Source of the DNA: Thiohalocapsa sp. | GTDB taxonomy: Bacteria > Pseudomonadota > Gammaproteobacteria > Chromatiales > Chromatiaceae | Assembly (NCBI RefSeq): GCF_022340605.1 | Contig: NZ_JAJDNQ010000010.1 | Location: 1-33,817 of the forward strand | Length of the DNA stretch: 33,817 nucleotides | Reading direction: 5' to 3' | Part shown: piece by piece, positions 8,003-15,877 of the stretch | Position numbering within the stretch: position 1 is the stretch's first letter | Layout: every line of letters begins with the position of its first letter | Position numbers and translations under genes: made by a program | The notes under the pieces: generated by a model | What the model saw: only the letters and a program-made list of their open reading frames with translations | Database searches by the model: none | What the model was told of the DNA's origin: nothing

Positions 8003-8938
8003 TCAGCCGCGCCGGCGGCGGCGCGCGCCCACCAGGGTCAGCCCGCCGAGCATCAGCGCCAGGGTGCCCGGGACCGGCGTGTCGGCCTGCGGGGTGACCG
8101 ACAGCAACCACTTGGAACCATCGGCCACCACCTGATAGTCGACACCCTCGGTCAGCGACGTGTAGGGCACGTAACTCGTACCCGTCCACAAGTTGATATT
8201 GGTGGTGCCCTGACCGAAAAAGCGCGTCAGGAAATTGGCCATGGTCGCATCGCCGGAGCCGTGGCTGAGTGACAGCACACCGTCCACACCGATGTTGATG
8301 TCCACCACACTGGTGGCGTCTCCAGAGTTGACAGAGCTGACGTCGATCAGCCCATCCTCGATGGTCACGGTCGCGTTGTTATACGAAGTATCGAGCGCGC
8401 TGTTGGACGTCAGCGTGCCCCCGCCACGGATGGTCAGGGTGCTGCCATCGCTTTGCGAATACCGATTCAAGAACGGTATGCCGCCGATGCTCACGCTGCC
8501 GCCGTCGATGAGCAGACTGCCGGGGGAGTTGTAGCCGATCGCAAAGCTGGATGAGCTCGAAACGCTGGCGCCGTTCAGTACCTCCAGCGCACCATCGTTG
8601 TTGTACCCTTCGCCGATGGTTATCCAATTGTCGGCCGACCAGGACGACCCGGCACCTGTCACTGTCAGCTTGCTGCCGGACGCGATGTTGTAGTACCCGA
8701 TGCTCGTGTAGTTGGTCGTAACCGTCGAGCCCCCATCGACCGTGACCGTTCCCGGCCCTGCCTGCGACCCGATGAACACGCTTGTGGTTGCGCCCACCGT
8801 CCCCCAGTCGCTTATCTGTGACGCGCCGGTGTAATCCGACGAAACCGACCCCGTGGACACGATGCCGGCATGGGCGGGATTGACCAGTGCGGCGGCCACG
8901 ACCACGGCCGGTAAGAGTCCTCTCATGGCATTCCTCAT
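8003..8938 (-). CDS. PEP-CTERM surface protein with T5SS/PEP-CTERM-type repeats
   Basis: The 311-residue protein has a signal peptide (MRNAMRGLL to about NPAHA) and a Ser/Thr/Gly/Asn-rich body. The body holds repeated blocks of the kind 'GxGTVTVDGGSTV...SIGYYN' and 'GSLLIDGGSVSIGG', which resemble the repeat shared by autotransporters and PEP-CTERM proteins. The C-terminus is a sorting signal: TPVPGTLALM, a hydrophobic helix, then ARRRRRG. The usual PEP triad reads PVP here. Such proteins are processed by an exosortase, which is not in this window. ATG 8938 has GGGGG about six bases upstream; ATG 8926 is an alternative, and the open frame extending to 9046 precedes the signal peptide. A strong terminator follows. 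Function beyond surface display is unknown. Confidence 0.85.
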   Translation of the reverse strand: MRNAMRGLLPAVVVAAALVNPAHAGIVSTGSVSSDYTGASQISDWGTVGATTSVFIGSQAGPGTVTVDGGSTVTTNYTSIGYYNIASGSKLTVTGAGSSWSADNWITIGEGYNNDGALEVLNGASVSSSSSFAIGYNSPGSLLIDGGSVSIGGIPFLNRYSQSDGSTLTIRGGGTLTSNSALDTSYNNATVTIEDGLIDVSSVNSGDATSVVDINIGVDGVLSLSHGSGDATMANFLTRFFGQGTTNINLWTGTSYVPYTSLTEGVDYQVVADGSKWLLSVTPQADTPVPGTLALMLGGLTLVGARRRRRG

Positions 8939-9448
8939 CGCTACCCCCTGACATGACTGAGCGTTGCGCAGCGCAGGCGCCTCGGGTTCGATCGGCCTCG
9001 CCCAAGACCAGCCCCGAGCTGCAAACATGGTGCCAAGCATCTGCATTCAAGATGCGTCCCAGGGAAAGACCCCACGCTCCGCTGAGACTGAAGCCAGGCA
9101 GCTCTGCCCGGCCGTGCGTGCGAGATCAGACATCGACTCAGCAGCGAATAGGAATTCCCTTTACGAATATTACAGTAATTTCACCTAGCGCAAACGGCGA
9201 TTCGCTGACGCGGTGGCTACCGCGCGGCTTGCGGGGGCGCAGCGTCGAAGGTCGGGCTGGGCGTCGTAGGTCGGGCTGAGGAACGAAGCCCGACATGGTG
9301 CTTGCCATAAACCACCTGATCGTCGGGCCTCCTGCGTCGGCCCGACCTGCGGGGCGGGTTACAGGGGCGCGGTTTGGATGGCCGCAAGCGCGAATACTTG
9401 CCCAGCCTCAGGTCTGCCGGGGCACCGTGGCGGCGCCCCCACCCTGCC
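8939..9448. other. Spacer upstream of the PEP-CTERM gene
   Basis: This region contains the leader of the PEP-CTERM gene, an AT-richer stretch at about 9150-9185 that could hold its promoter, and the right copy of the 87-bp element (9260-9346). No coding frame convinces me. Confidence 0.5.
9260..9346 (-). repeat. Dispersed 87-bp element, right copy
   Basis: This is the inverted partner of 7625-7711. It includes the compact unit at 9266-9294, GTAGGTCGGGCTGAG followed by GAACGAAGCCCGAC, which is itself palindromic (GTCGGGCT/AGCCCGAC). The element is bounded by GTAGGTCGGG and by GCAGGTCGGG in inverted orientation, so it has MITE-like ends. Confidence 0.75.
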
Positions 9449-9586
9449 CTATTGGCTCTTGGACTTGCCCAGCAGCTCCTTGACGAAGTTGACCACCCCG
9501 TCCTGCATCTGCCTGGCCCAAGCCGGCTCGGGCAGGTTCCAGCCGATCAAGATGCCCACCAGTACCCAGAACACGATCTGCAACAT
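9449..9586 (-). CDS. Small single-helix membrane protein (45 aa)
   Basis: The ATG at 9586 is preceded by a perfect AGGAGG with 5-nt spacing, which is the main evidence that the gene is real. The product starts MLQIVFWVLVGILIGWNLP, a single membrane helix, continues with PEPAWARQMQ, and ends in an amphipathic basic tail (VNFVKELLGKSKSQ). It stands alone on the minus strand between the PEP-CTERM gene and the second pstS-like gene. I know no named family for it; a regulatory or structural micro-membrane protein is possible. Confidence 0.7.
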   Translation of the reverse strand: MLQIVFWVLVGILIGWNLPEPAWARQMQDGVVNFVKELLGKSKSQ

Positions 9587-9626
9587 CGCGGCCTCCTAAG
9601 GGTTTGCGAATTCAACGGGCGCCACC

Positions 9627-9713
9627 ATTATCCGCGCGCGCTCGACGCATGCGTGCGGCGCGCACTGGCCGCGGCCGGGTCCGATTCATTATCCGCGCGC
9701 GCTGGACGCATGC
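9627..9713. repeat. 26-bp direct repeat pair
   Basis: ATTATCCGCGCGCGCTNGACGCATGC occurs at 9627-9652 and 9688-9713 with one mismatch, 35 bp apart. It lies in the 361-bp spacer between the divergent 45-aa gene and the pstS-like gene, so it may be a duplicated promoter or regulator site. The rest of this spacer (9714-9947) shows only a GGCCTCAGCACC tandem duplication at about 9870. Confidence 0.6.
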
Positions 9714-9947
9714 ACATCGGTCGCACGCGGGATCATGCGCGGACGTCCGGGCTGGCGCCACCGGCAAGCGGCCCCTGTGCGAGAATTGCCGCCTTCCATG
9801 CGCGAAGCCAACCCCAGCTCACTTGGCATGCACAGCCATGGCGCCGCGAACCACGCGTCGGCCCCGGCCTCAGCACCGGCCTCAGCACCGGCCGCGCCGG
9901 CACCGCCCGCGGCTCGGGTGCGCACTGTCAAGCCCGACACCAGATAC

Positions 9948-11039
9948 ATGAGGCTGAAGAATATCCACCTGCTGCTTGCCGCAGCCCTCGCCGGCTGCAT
10001 CTGCGCGCTCTCGTGCCCCGATGCGGCAGCCGCCGAGCCGCACCTGCTCGGCGCCGGCGCGATCTTCCCCTTCCCCATCTACGCAACTTGGTTCACGCAG
10101 TTCGCGCGCGACCCGAAGGTGCGGGACGCCTTCAACGGCACCGGCGCACGGGTGGACTACGAGGCCGACGACAGCACCGCCGGCGTCGCCGACCTGATCG
10201 GCGGCAAAGTGGACTTCGCCGCGTCCGACACGGCCATCTCCAACAAGGAGATCGGTCAGGTAGAGCGCGGCGTCGTGCCGCTGCCCACGACCGCCGGCGC
10301 CATCGTGCTGGCCTACAACCTGCCGGACGTAGGCGCGCTCCGGCTGCCGCGGCAGGTCTATCCAAAGATCTTCGCCGGCGACATCAGCACATGGAATGAT
10401 CCGGCCATCGTCACGGCCAATCCGGATGTCGCGCTGCCGGACTTGCCCATCACCGTCGTCGTCCGCGCCGACGCCGCCCGCGCCACCCGGGTGCTCACCG
10501 CGCACCTGAGCGCCCTCGACCCCGATTTCAGGCAGGCCGTCGGCACCTCCAGGTCGCCCAAATGGCCAGAGCAGGACAACTTCATGACTGCGACCATGAA
10601 CGACGGCGTCGCCGCCCTGCTCGCGCGGGTCCCGGGCGCCATCGGCTACATGGACGTCGGCTACGCCAGGCTGGCGCACTGGCAGTTCCTCGCGCTGTTG
10701 GAGAACAAGGCCGGCAACTATGTCGCGGCCGACCCCGAGTCCAGCGCCGCGACCCTGGCCGAGGCGAAATTCCCGGCTAGGACCCTGCCGAGCGGCGCCC
10801 CGGACCTGCGCGGCAACAGCCGCGACCCGCACGGCGCCAACGCCTACCCCATCGTCGCCATGACCTGGCTGCTGTTCTACGCCAAGGGATATCAGGGCGA
10901 GCAGCTCGCCGCCGTCCACGACCTCATCCAGTACTGCACCAGCGCCGCCGCGCAGGGCCAGGCCGCCGGGCTCGGCTATGTACCCCTGCCGGAGAACATC
11001 ATCGAGCGCGTCGAGAAAGCCGCCGGATTCATCCAATGA
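9948..11039 (+). CDS. Divergent PstS-like binding protein lacking the phosphate loop
   Basis: The 363-residue product aligns end to end with the PstS at 3159-4250 (shared blocks FPFPIY, TGARVDY, IFAGDISTWNDP, QDNFM, LENKAGNYV, YPIVAMTWLL, GLGYVPLPENIIE). The phosphate-site residues differ, however. GATF/GASF is GAIF, and the anion loop SDSSGTS is ADAARAT (residues 174-180), so the Ser-Gly-Thr contacts are gone. Ser76 and Asp94 remain. The N-terminus carries a lipobox LAGC (residues 14-17), suggesting a lipoprotein. ATG 9948 is chosen for the signal peptide; no clear Shine-Dalgarno is seen, and in-frame ATGs exist at 9735, 9798 and 9828. The stop overlaps the mfd start (ATGA). It is probably a paralogue with another ligand or role. 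Confidence 0.85.
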   Translation: MRLKNIHLLLAAALAGCICALSCPDAAAAEPHLLGAGAIFPFPIYATWFTQFARDPKVRDAFNGTGARVDYEADDSTAGVADLIGGKVDFAASDTAISNKEIGQVERGVVPLPTTAGAIVLAYNLPDVGALRLPRQVYPKIFAGDISTWNDPAIVTANPDVALPDLPITVVVRADAARATRVLTAHLSALDPDFRQAVGTSRSPKWPEQDNFMTATMNDGVAALLARVPGAIGYMDVGYARLAHWQFLALLENKAGNYVAADPESSAATLAEAKFPARTLPSGAPDLRGNSRDPHGANAYPIVAMTWLLFYAKGYQGEQLAAVHDLIQYCTSAAAQGQAAGLGYVPLPENIIERVEKAAGFIQ

Positions 11040-14000
11040 GCATGCCCGCCATCTCCGCCAACAAACCCGCCAACAGACCCGAAGCCGCCGTCACGAGCTC
11101 GGCGTCGCCGCTGCAACCGCCACTGCCGGAAGCCGCCGGCGAGCGCCTGCTCTGGGGGCGGCTCTACGGCGCCGCCGCGGCGCTCGCCATCGCCTCGGCC
11201 GCCCGGCAGGCGGGACGGCCGATCGTCGCCACGGTACCGGACATGCCGGCGGCGGCGGCGCTGCGCGAGGCGCTGGGCTTCTTTCTGAAGGGCGACGACC
11301 TCCCGGTGCTGACCTTCCCGGACTGGGAGACCCTGCCCTACGATGTCTTCTCGCCGCTGCCCGAGCTGGTCTCCGAGCGGCTCCTGACCCTGCACCGCCT
11401 GCCAACCTTGCGCCGTGGCGTGCTGGTCGTGCCGGTGGGTACCCTGCTGCAGCGCCTGCCACCGCGGGCGTTCGTGGACGGCCACGCACTGGTACTCGGT
11501 GTCGGCGACCGCCTGGACCTCGACGCCACCCGCACGCGCCTGACGCGCTCCGGCTACCAGTGCGTGTCGCAGGTCATCGCCCACGGCGAGTTCGCCGTGC
11601 GCGGCGCGCTGCTGGACGTGTTCCCGATGGGTAGCCAGGAGCCGCTGCGCATCGATCTGTTCGACGACGAGGTGGAGTCCATCCGCACCTTCGATCCGGA
11701 CAGCCAGCGCTCGCTGGAAAAACTAGAGCGCGTACGCATGCTGCCGGCGCGCGAGTACCCCACCGACGAGCAGGCCATCGCCGGCTTCCGCCAGCGCTGG
11801 CGCGCCGCCATCGACGCCGACCCCAAGGCCAGCATCATCTATCGCGAGGTCTCCGAGGGCCGTATGCCGGGCGGCATCGAATATTACCTGCCGCTGTTCT
11901 TCGAGCAGACGGCGACGCTGTTCGACTACCTGCCCGACGCCACCCTGGTGTTCGAGCACGCCGACGTGCGCGGCGCCGCCGCCGATGCCCTCGCCCGCAT
12001 CGCGCAGCGCTACGAGCAGCGCCGCCACGACCCCGAGCGCCCGCTGCTGCCGCCCCGCGCCCTGTATCTGGGCAGCGACGACCTCGCGGCCTCCCTCAAC
12101 GCCCGCGCCGGCGTCTGCTGGCAGTCCGCGGAGGTGCCGGACCGGCGCAAGGGCTACGGCGCCGTGCACAACTTCGACACCGCCACCCTGCCGGCACTCG
12201 CCATCCAGGCCCGCGCCGAGCGCCCCGCGGCGGCGCTGCAAGACTTTCTGGCGCAACCCGGCCAGCGCACGCTGTTCGTCGCCGAGAGCACCGGCCGCCG
12301 CGAGCTGCTGCTGGAGAATCTCCAGGGCTTCCGCATCCAGCCGCGGCCGGTGGACGGCTGGCCCGGGTTCATCGCCTCGGACGCGCCCATCGGCATCACC
12401 GTGGCGCCGCTGGAGCAGCCGCTGCTGCTGCCGGCAATGCGGCCCCTGGCAGACGGCCGCGCGCGGCTCGCCGTGGTCACCGAGACCCAGCTCTACGGCG
12501 AGCGGGTGCGCCAGGAACGCCGGCGCAAGGTCAAGTCCCGCGACGGCGAGGCGGTGGTGCGCAACCTCACCGAGCTGCACGAGGGCGCCCCGGTGGTGCA
12601 CGAGGAGCACGGCGTCGGCCGCTTCCTCGGCCTCCAGACCATCGAGGTCGGCGGCAGCCCGGCCGAGTTCCTGGCGCTGGAATACGCCAAGGGCGACAAG
12701 CTCTACGTGCCGGTGAGCTCCCTGCATCTGATCTCCCGCTACACCGGCGCGGCGCCGGAGAACGCGCCGCTGCATCGGCTCGGCAGCGATCAGTGGGACA
12801 AGGTCAAGCGCAAGGCGGCGCAGAAGGCCCATGACGTGGCCGCGGAGCTGCTGGACATCTATGCCCGGCGCGCGGCGCGCCAGGGCGTCGCCTTCCCGGA
12901 CCCGGGCGCGGACTACGCGGCCTTCGCGAGCGCCTTCGAGTTCGAGGAGACGCCGGACCAGCAGCGCGCCATCGAGGCCATCCTGTCCGACATGGCTACG
13001 CCTAAGCCCATGGACCGCGTGGTCTGCGGCGACGTCGGCTTCGGCAAGACCGAGGTCGCCATGCGCGCCGCCTTCGTCGCCGTCAGCGGCGGCAAGCAGG
13101 TAGCCGTGCTGGTACCGACAACCCTGCTCGCCCAGCAGCACTACCAGAATTTTGCCGACAGGTTCGCCGACTGGCCTGTCAAGGTGGAAAGCCTTTCGCG
13201 CTTTCAGAACCAGAAGGAGGCGAAGGCGATCATCGACGGCCTCGCCAAGGGCACCGTGGACATCGTCGTCGGCACCCACAAGCTGCTCCAGCCCAGCATC
13301 AAGTTCAAGAACTTAGGATTAGCCATCATCGATGAGGAACACCGCTTCGGCGTCCGCCACAAGGAGCAGCTGAAGAATCTCCGCGCGGAGGTGGACGTGC
13401 TGACCCTTACCGCCACGCCCATCCCGCGCACGCTCAACATGGCCATGTCCGGCATGCGGGATCTGTCGATCATCGCCACGCCGCCGGTGGAGCGCCACCC
13501 CATCAAGACCTTCGTCACGCCCTGGAACGACGCACTCATCCAGGAGGCGTGCCAGCGCGAGATCGCCCGCGGCGGGCAGGTCTACTTCCTGCACAACGAG
13601 GTGGAAACCATCGAGAACATGGCGCAGAAGGTCGAAGCCCTGGTGCCCAACGCCCGGGTCGAATTCGCCCACGGCCAGATGCGCGAGAAGGAGCTGGAGC
13701 GCGTCATGCGCGACTTCTACCACCGCCGCTTCAACCTGCTGGTGTGCACCACCATCGTCGAGTCCGGCATCGACGTGCCGAGCGCCAACACCATCGTCAT
13801 CAACCGCGCCGACAAGCTCGGGCTGGCGCAGTTGCACCAGCTCCGTGGCCGGGTCGGGCGCTCCCACCACCGCGCCTATGCCTACCTGATTACGCCACCC
13901 GCCAAGACCATGACCGAGGACGCCAAGAAGCGCCTGGAGGCCATCGAATCCCTGGAGGACTTAGGAGCGGGCTTCACCCTCGCCACCCATGACCTGGAAA

Positions 14001-14584
14001 TCCGCGGCGCCGGCGAGCTGCTCGGCGACGAGCAATCAGGTCAAATCCACGAGATCGGCTTCACCCTGTACATGGACCTGCTCGAGCGCGCCGTGCAGGC
14101 CCTCAAGGCCGGCCGCACCCCCGAGCTGGACCGCCCGCTCGACCACGGCGCCGAGATCGATCTGGGACTCCCCGCCCTGCTGCCCAACGACTACCTGCCG
14201 GACGTCCACACCCGCCTGGTCACCTACAAGCGCATCGCCAGCGCCGCGGACCACACCGAGCTGAAAGACCTGCAAGTCGAGATGATTGACCGCTTCGGCC
14301 TCCTCCCCGAGCCCACCAAGAACCTCTTCGCCATCACCGCGCTCAAGCTCAAGGTCCAGCCGCTCGGCATCAAAAAGCTCGAGGCCGGCCCCAAGGGTGG
14401 TCGCATCGTCTTCGGCGAGCAGCCGAATATCGATCACATGAAGCTGATCCAGCTCATCCAGTCACGGCCGAAGGACTACAAGCTGGACCAGGCTGCAGGG
14501 GCGCTGCGGTTCAACATGGACATGGCGGACCCGGCCAAGCGGATTGCACAGGTGGAGACGGTGGTGGGGAAGCTGGCGGGGTGA
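11036..14584 (+). CDS. mfd: Transcription-repair coupling factor Mfd
   Basis: Mfd removes RNA polymerase stalled at DNA lesions and recruits UvrA. The 1182-residue protein has the full family length. It has a UvrB-like N-terminal module (PDWETLPYDVFSP near residue 100, MPGGIEYYLPLFF near 277), the RNA-polymerase interaction domain (HEEHGVGRFLGL), then the RecG-like translocase with Walker A GDVGFGKTE at about 665-673 and the DEEH box at 766. Motif VI GRVGRSHHRAYAYL and the C-terminal TRCF domain (DLQVEMIDRFGLLP) follow. ATG 11036 overlaps the preceding stop; ATG 11042 is an alternative. The overlap suggests that mfd translation is coupled to the PstS-like gene. Confidence 0.98.
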   Translation: MSMPAISANKPANRPEAAVTSSASPLQPPLPEAAGERLLWGRLYGAAAALAIASAARQAGRPIVATVPDMPAAAALREALGFFLKGDDLPVLTFPDWETLPYDVFSPLPELVSERLLTLHRLPTLRRGVLVVPVGTLLQRLPPRAFVDGHALVLGVGDRLDLDATRTRLTRSGYQCVSQVIAHGEFAVRGALLDVFPMGSQEPLRIDLFDDEVESIRTFDPDSQRSLEKLERVRMLPAREYPTDEQAIAGFRQRWRAAIDADPKASIIYREVSEGRMPGGIEYYLPLFFEQTATLFDYLPDATLVFEHADVRGAAADALARIAQRYEQRRHDPERPLLPPRALYLGSDDLAASLNARAGVCWQSAEVPDRRKGYGAVHNFDTATLPALAIQARAERPAAALQDFLAQPGQRTLFVAESTGRRELLLENLQGFRIQPRPVDGWPGFIASDAPIGITVAPLEQPLLLPAMRPLADGRARLAVVTETQLYGERVRQERRRKVKSRDGEAVVRNLTELHEGAPVVHEEHGVGRFLGLQTIEVGGSPAEFLALEYAKGDKLYVPVSSLHLISRYTGAAPENAPLHRLGSDQWDKVKRKAAQKAHDVAAELLDIYARRAARQGVAFPDPGADYAAFASAFEFEETPDQQRAIEAILSDMATPKPMDRVVCGDVGFGKTEVAMRAAFVAVSGGKQVAVLVPTTLLAQQHYQNFADRFADWPVKVESLSRFQNQKEAKAIIDGLAKGTVDIVVGTHKLLQPSIKFKNLGLAIIDEEHRFGVRHKEQLKNLRAEVDVLTLTATPIPRTLNMAMSGMRDLSIIATPPVERHPIKTFVTPWNDALIQEACQREIARGGQVYFLHNEVETIENMAQKVEALVPNARVEFAHGQMREKELERVMRDFYHRRFNLLVCTTIVESGIDVPSANTIVINRADKLGLAQLHQLRGRVGRSHHRAYAYLITPPAKTMTEDAKKRLEAIESLEDLGAGFTLATHDLEIRGAGELLGDEQSGQIHEIGFTLYMDLLERAVQALKAGRTPELDRPLDHGAEIDLGLPALLPNDYLPDVHTRLVTYKRIASAADHTELKDLQVEMIDRFGLLPEPTKNLFAITALKLKVQPLGIKKLEAGPKGGRIVFGEQPNIDHMKLIQLIQSRPKDYKLDQAAGALRFNMDMADPAKRIAQVETVVGKLAG

Positions 14585-14734
14585 GTCTGCGGGACACACC
14601 GCACCTCTAACACAACCGACACCCAATGGTAGCGAGCCGGCGGTAGATCTGTTCGTCTCATACGACATAGGCATGCCATCAACCGCATTGCGGGCCGCTC
14701 GCACGCCTCGAATCCCGCCATCTATACTTCGAAG

Positions 14735-14878
14735 ATGTCCGAGAACGCGGCGAACCGCGCCGAGCTCACCGCGGTGAAGCGGCGGATCGAGTGCATCGAG
14801 CGGCGGCTGGTGCTTGGCGGACCGACACGCGCAGCCGAAGCGGTGCTTCAGCCCAACGAACAAGGGCGTCTTCCATGA
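14735..14878 (+). CDS. Possible 47-aa protein coupled to the DUF29 gene
   Basis: A frame of 47 codons from ATG 14735 encodes a charged, helix-forming product starting MSENAANRAELTAVKRR and ending NEQGRLP. Its stop overlaps the DUF29 start as ATGA (14875-14878), an arrangement usual in coupled genes. Only a weak GAAG lies before the start. TCTATACTT at 14721-14729 could be a -10 element. No family is recognised, and a leader peptide is an alternative. Confidence 0.4.
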   Translation: MSENAANRAELTAVKRRIECIERRLVLGGPTRAAEAVLQPNEQGRLP

Positions 14879-15309
14879 CCATGACCCGCTACGACGAAGA
14901 CATTGCCGCCTGGTCGGCGGAGCAGGCGGCACTGCTGCGCGAAGCCCGCTTCGACGCGCTGGACCTGGAGCACATCGCGGACGAGATCGAGGACGTGGGC
15001 AGGAGCGAGCGCCGCGAGCTCGCAAACCGGATGGCCGCCCTGCTCGCCCACCTGCTCCAGTGGCAGTATCAGCCGGAGCGGCAGAGCAACAGCTGGCGCC
15101 GCACCATCCAGGAGCAACGTCGCGCGCTGCGCTACCACCTCAACCAGGTGCCGAGCCTGAAACCCACCCTCGCCGATGCGCAGTGGCAGGGCGCCATCTG
15201 GGCGGACGCCGTCACCAAGGCCATCGACGAGACCGGCATGGGCGGCTTTCCAGAAGACTGCCCATGGACGGTGGACGAGATCCTCGGCGACGACTTCCTG
15301 CCGGGCTAG
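14875..15309 (+). CDS. DUF29 family protein
   Basis: The 144-residue product shows the DUF29 signature throughout: YDEDIAAWSAEQAALLR at the start, FDALDLEHIADEIEDVGRSE, LLAHLLQWQYQPE, SWRRTIQEQR, the PSL motif near residue 94, and the C-terminal ETGMGGFPEDCPW...ILGDDFLPG. The length is normal. ATG 14875 is used because it overlaps the preceding stop; ATG 14881 is two codons further. DUF29 proteins are common in cyanobacteria and purple bacteria, often in many copies, and their role is unknown. No partner gene besides the small upstream frame is evident. Confidence 0.9.
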   Translation: MTMTRYDEDIAAWSAEQAALLREARFDALDLEHIADEIEDVGRSERRELANRMAALLAHLLQWQYQPERQSNSWRRTIQEQRRALRYHLNQVPSLKPTLADAQWQGAIWADAVTKAIDETGMGGFPEDCPWTVDEILGDDFLPG

Positions 15310-15877
15310 CACCCCCGATGTCTGGGCTCACTGACGCATCCGGCGAGCACGTCTCTCGATGATGGCCGCCACACTTCGCCCCAGCGTTCGATGTCGCCCT
15401 GACAATCGCCGCGCCGTTGCTCAAAGCACCTGAACGTGTAGCACGCGCCCTGCCCGCGCGCCCTGCCAACGAAGCGCCGACCGCGACGCCGCCGGCACGG
15501 CATTGAGCCGCGCCGGCGGCGGGCCGAGTGAAACTCGGTGGCCCCGGGGCGGTGCTCCCCTGGGCGTGCGGGCGACTCGAAGTGCGGTAGGACATCCCGC
15601 GAACGTCGAGCGCATCGGCACCGAGAACCAGCAATACCAGCGAGCGTTGCGGGCTCACGCAGTGAGCCGGCGCCGGGCTGATTATGCGGCACCTTACACG
15701 AACCCGCGACACGCGGCGAGGCAACCAGGAATCACCGTCCCCGTCCCTGCGATTCCGCCGCAACCGCGACCAATGGTGGCCCCCGAGGCCCGGCCTATAC
15801 TCGAACTGAGGCTTCACTCTACAGAGCGGCGCCGCGACCGGCGCTCGGGCCGGTGGCAACGCTGCGGAGAGGTTTTC
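15310..15877. other. Spacer upstream of the acyl-activating operon
   Basis: No supported gene lies in these 568 bp. A frame in phase with the ligase runs up to 15503, but it is Arg/Pro-rich noise. TATACT at 15796-15801 is the best -10 candidate for the downstream operon, with no good -35. CCGAGTGAAACTCGG at about 15525 is a short perfect hairpin. Confidence 0.4.

Noticed and set aside
11723..13279. Minus-strand frame of 518 codons inside mfd
   Set aside because: Antisense to conserved Mfd motifs, repetitive composition, no start signal.
15796..15801. Confident sigma-70 promoter for the acyl operon
   Set aside because: TATACT is good but no -35 element is found at proper distance, so it is mentioned only in the spacer entry.
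15503..15877. N-terminal extension of the acyl-CoA ligase
   Set aside because: Low-complexity residues before the good ribosome binding site and ATG at 15878.
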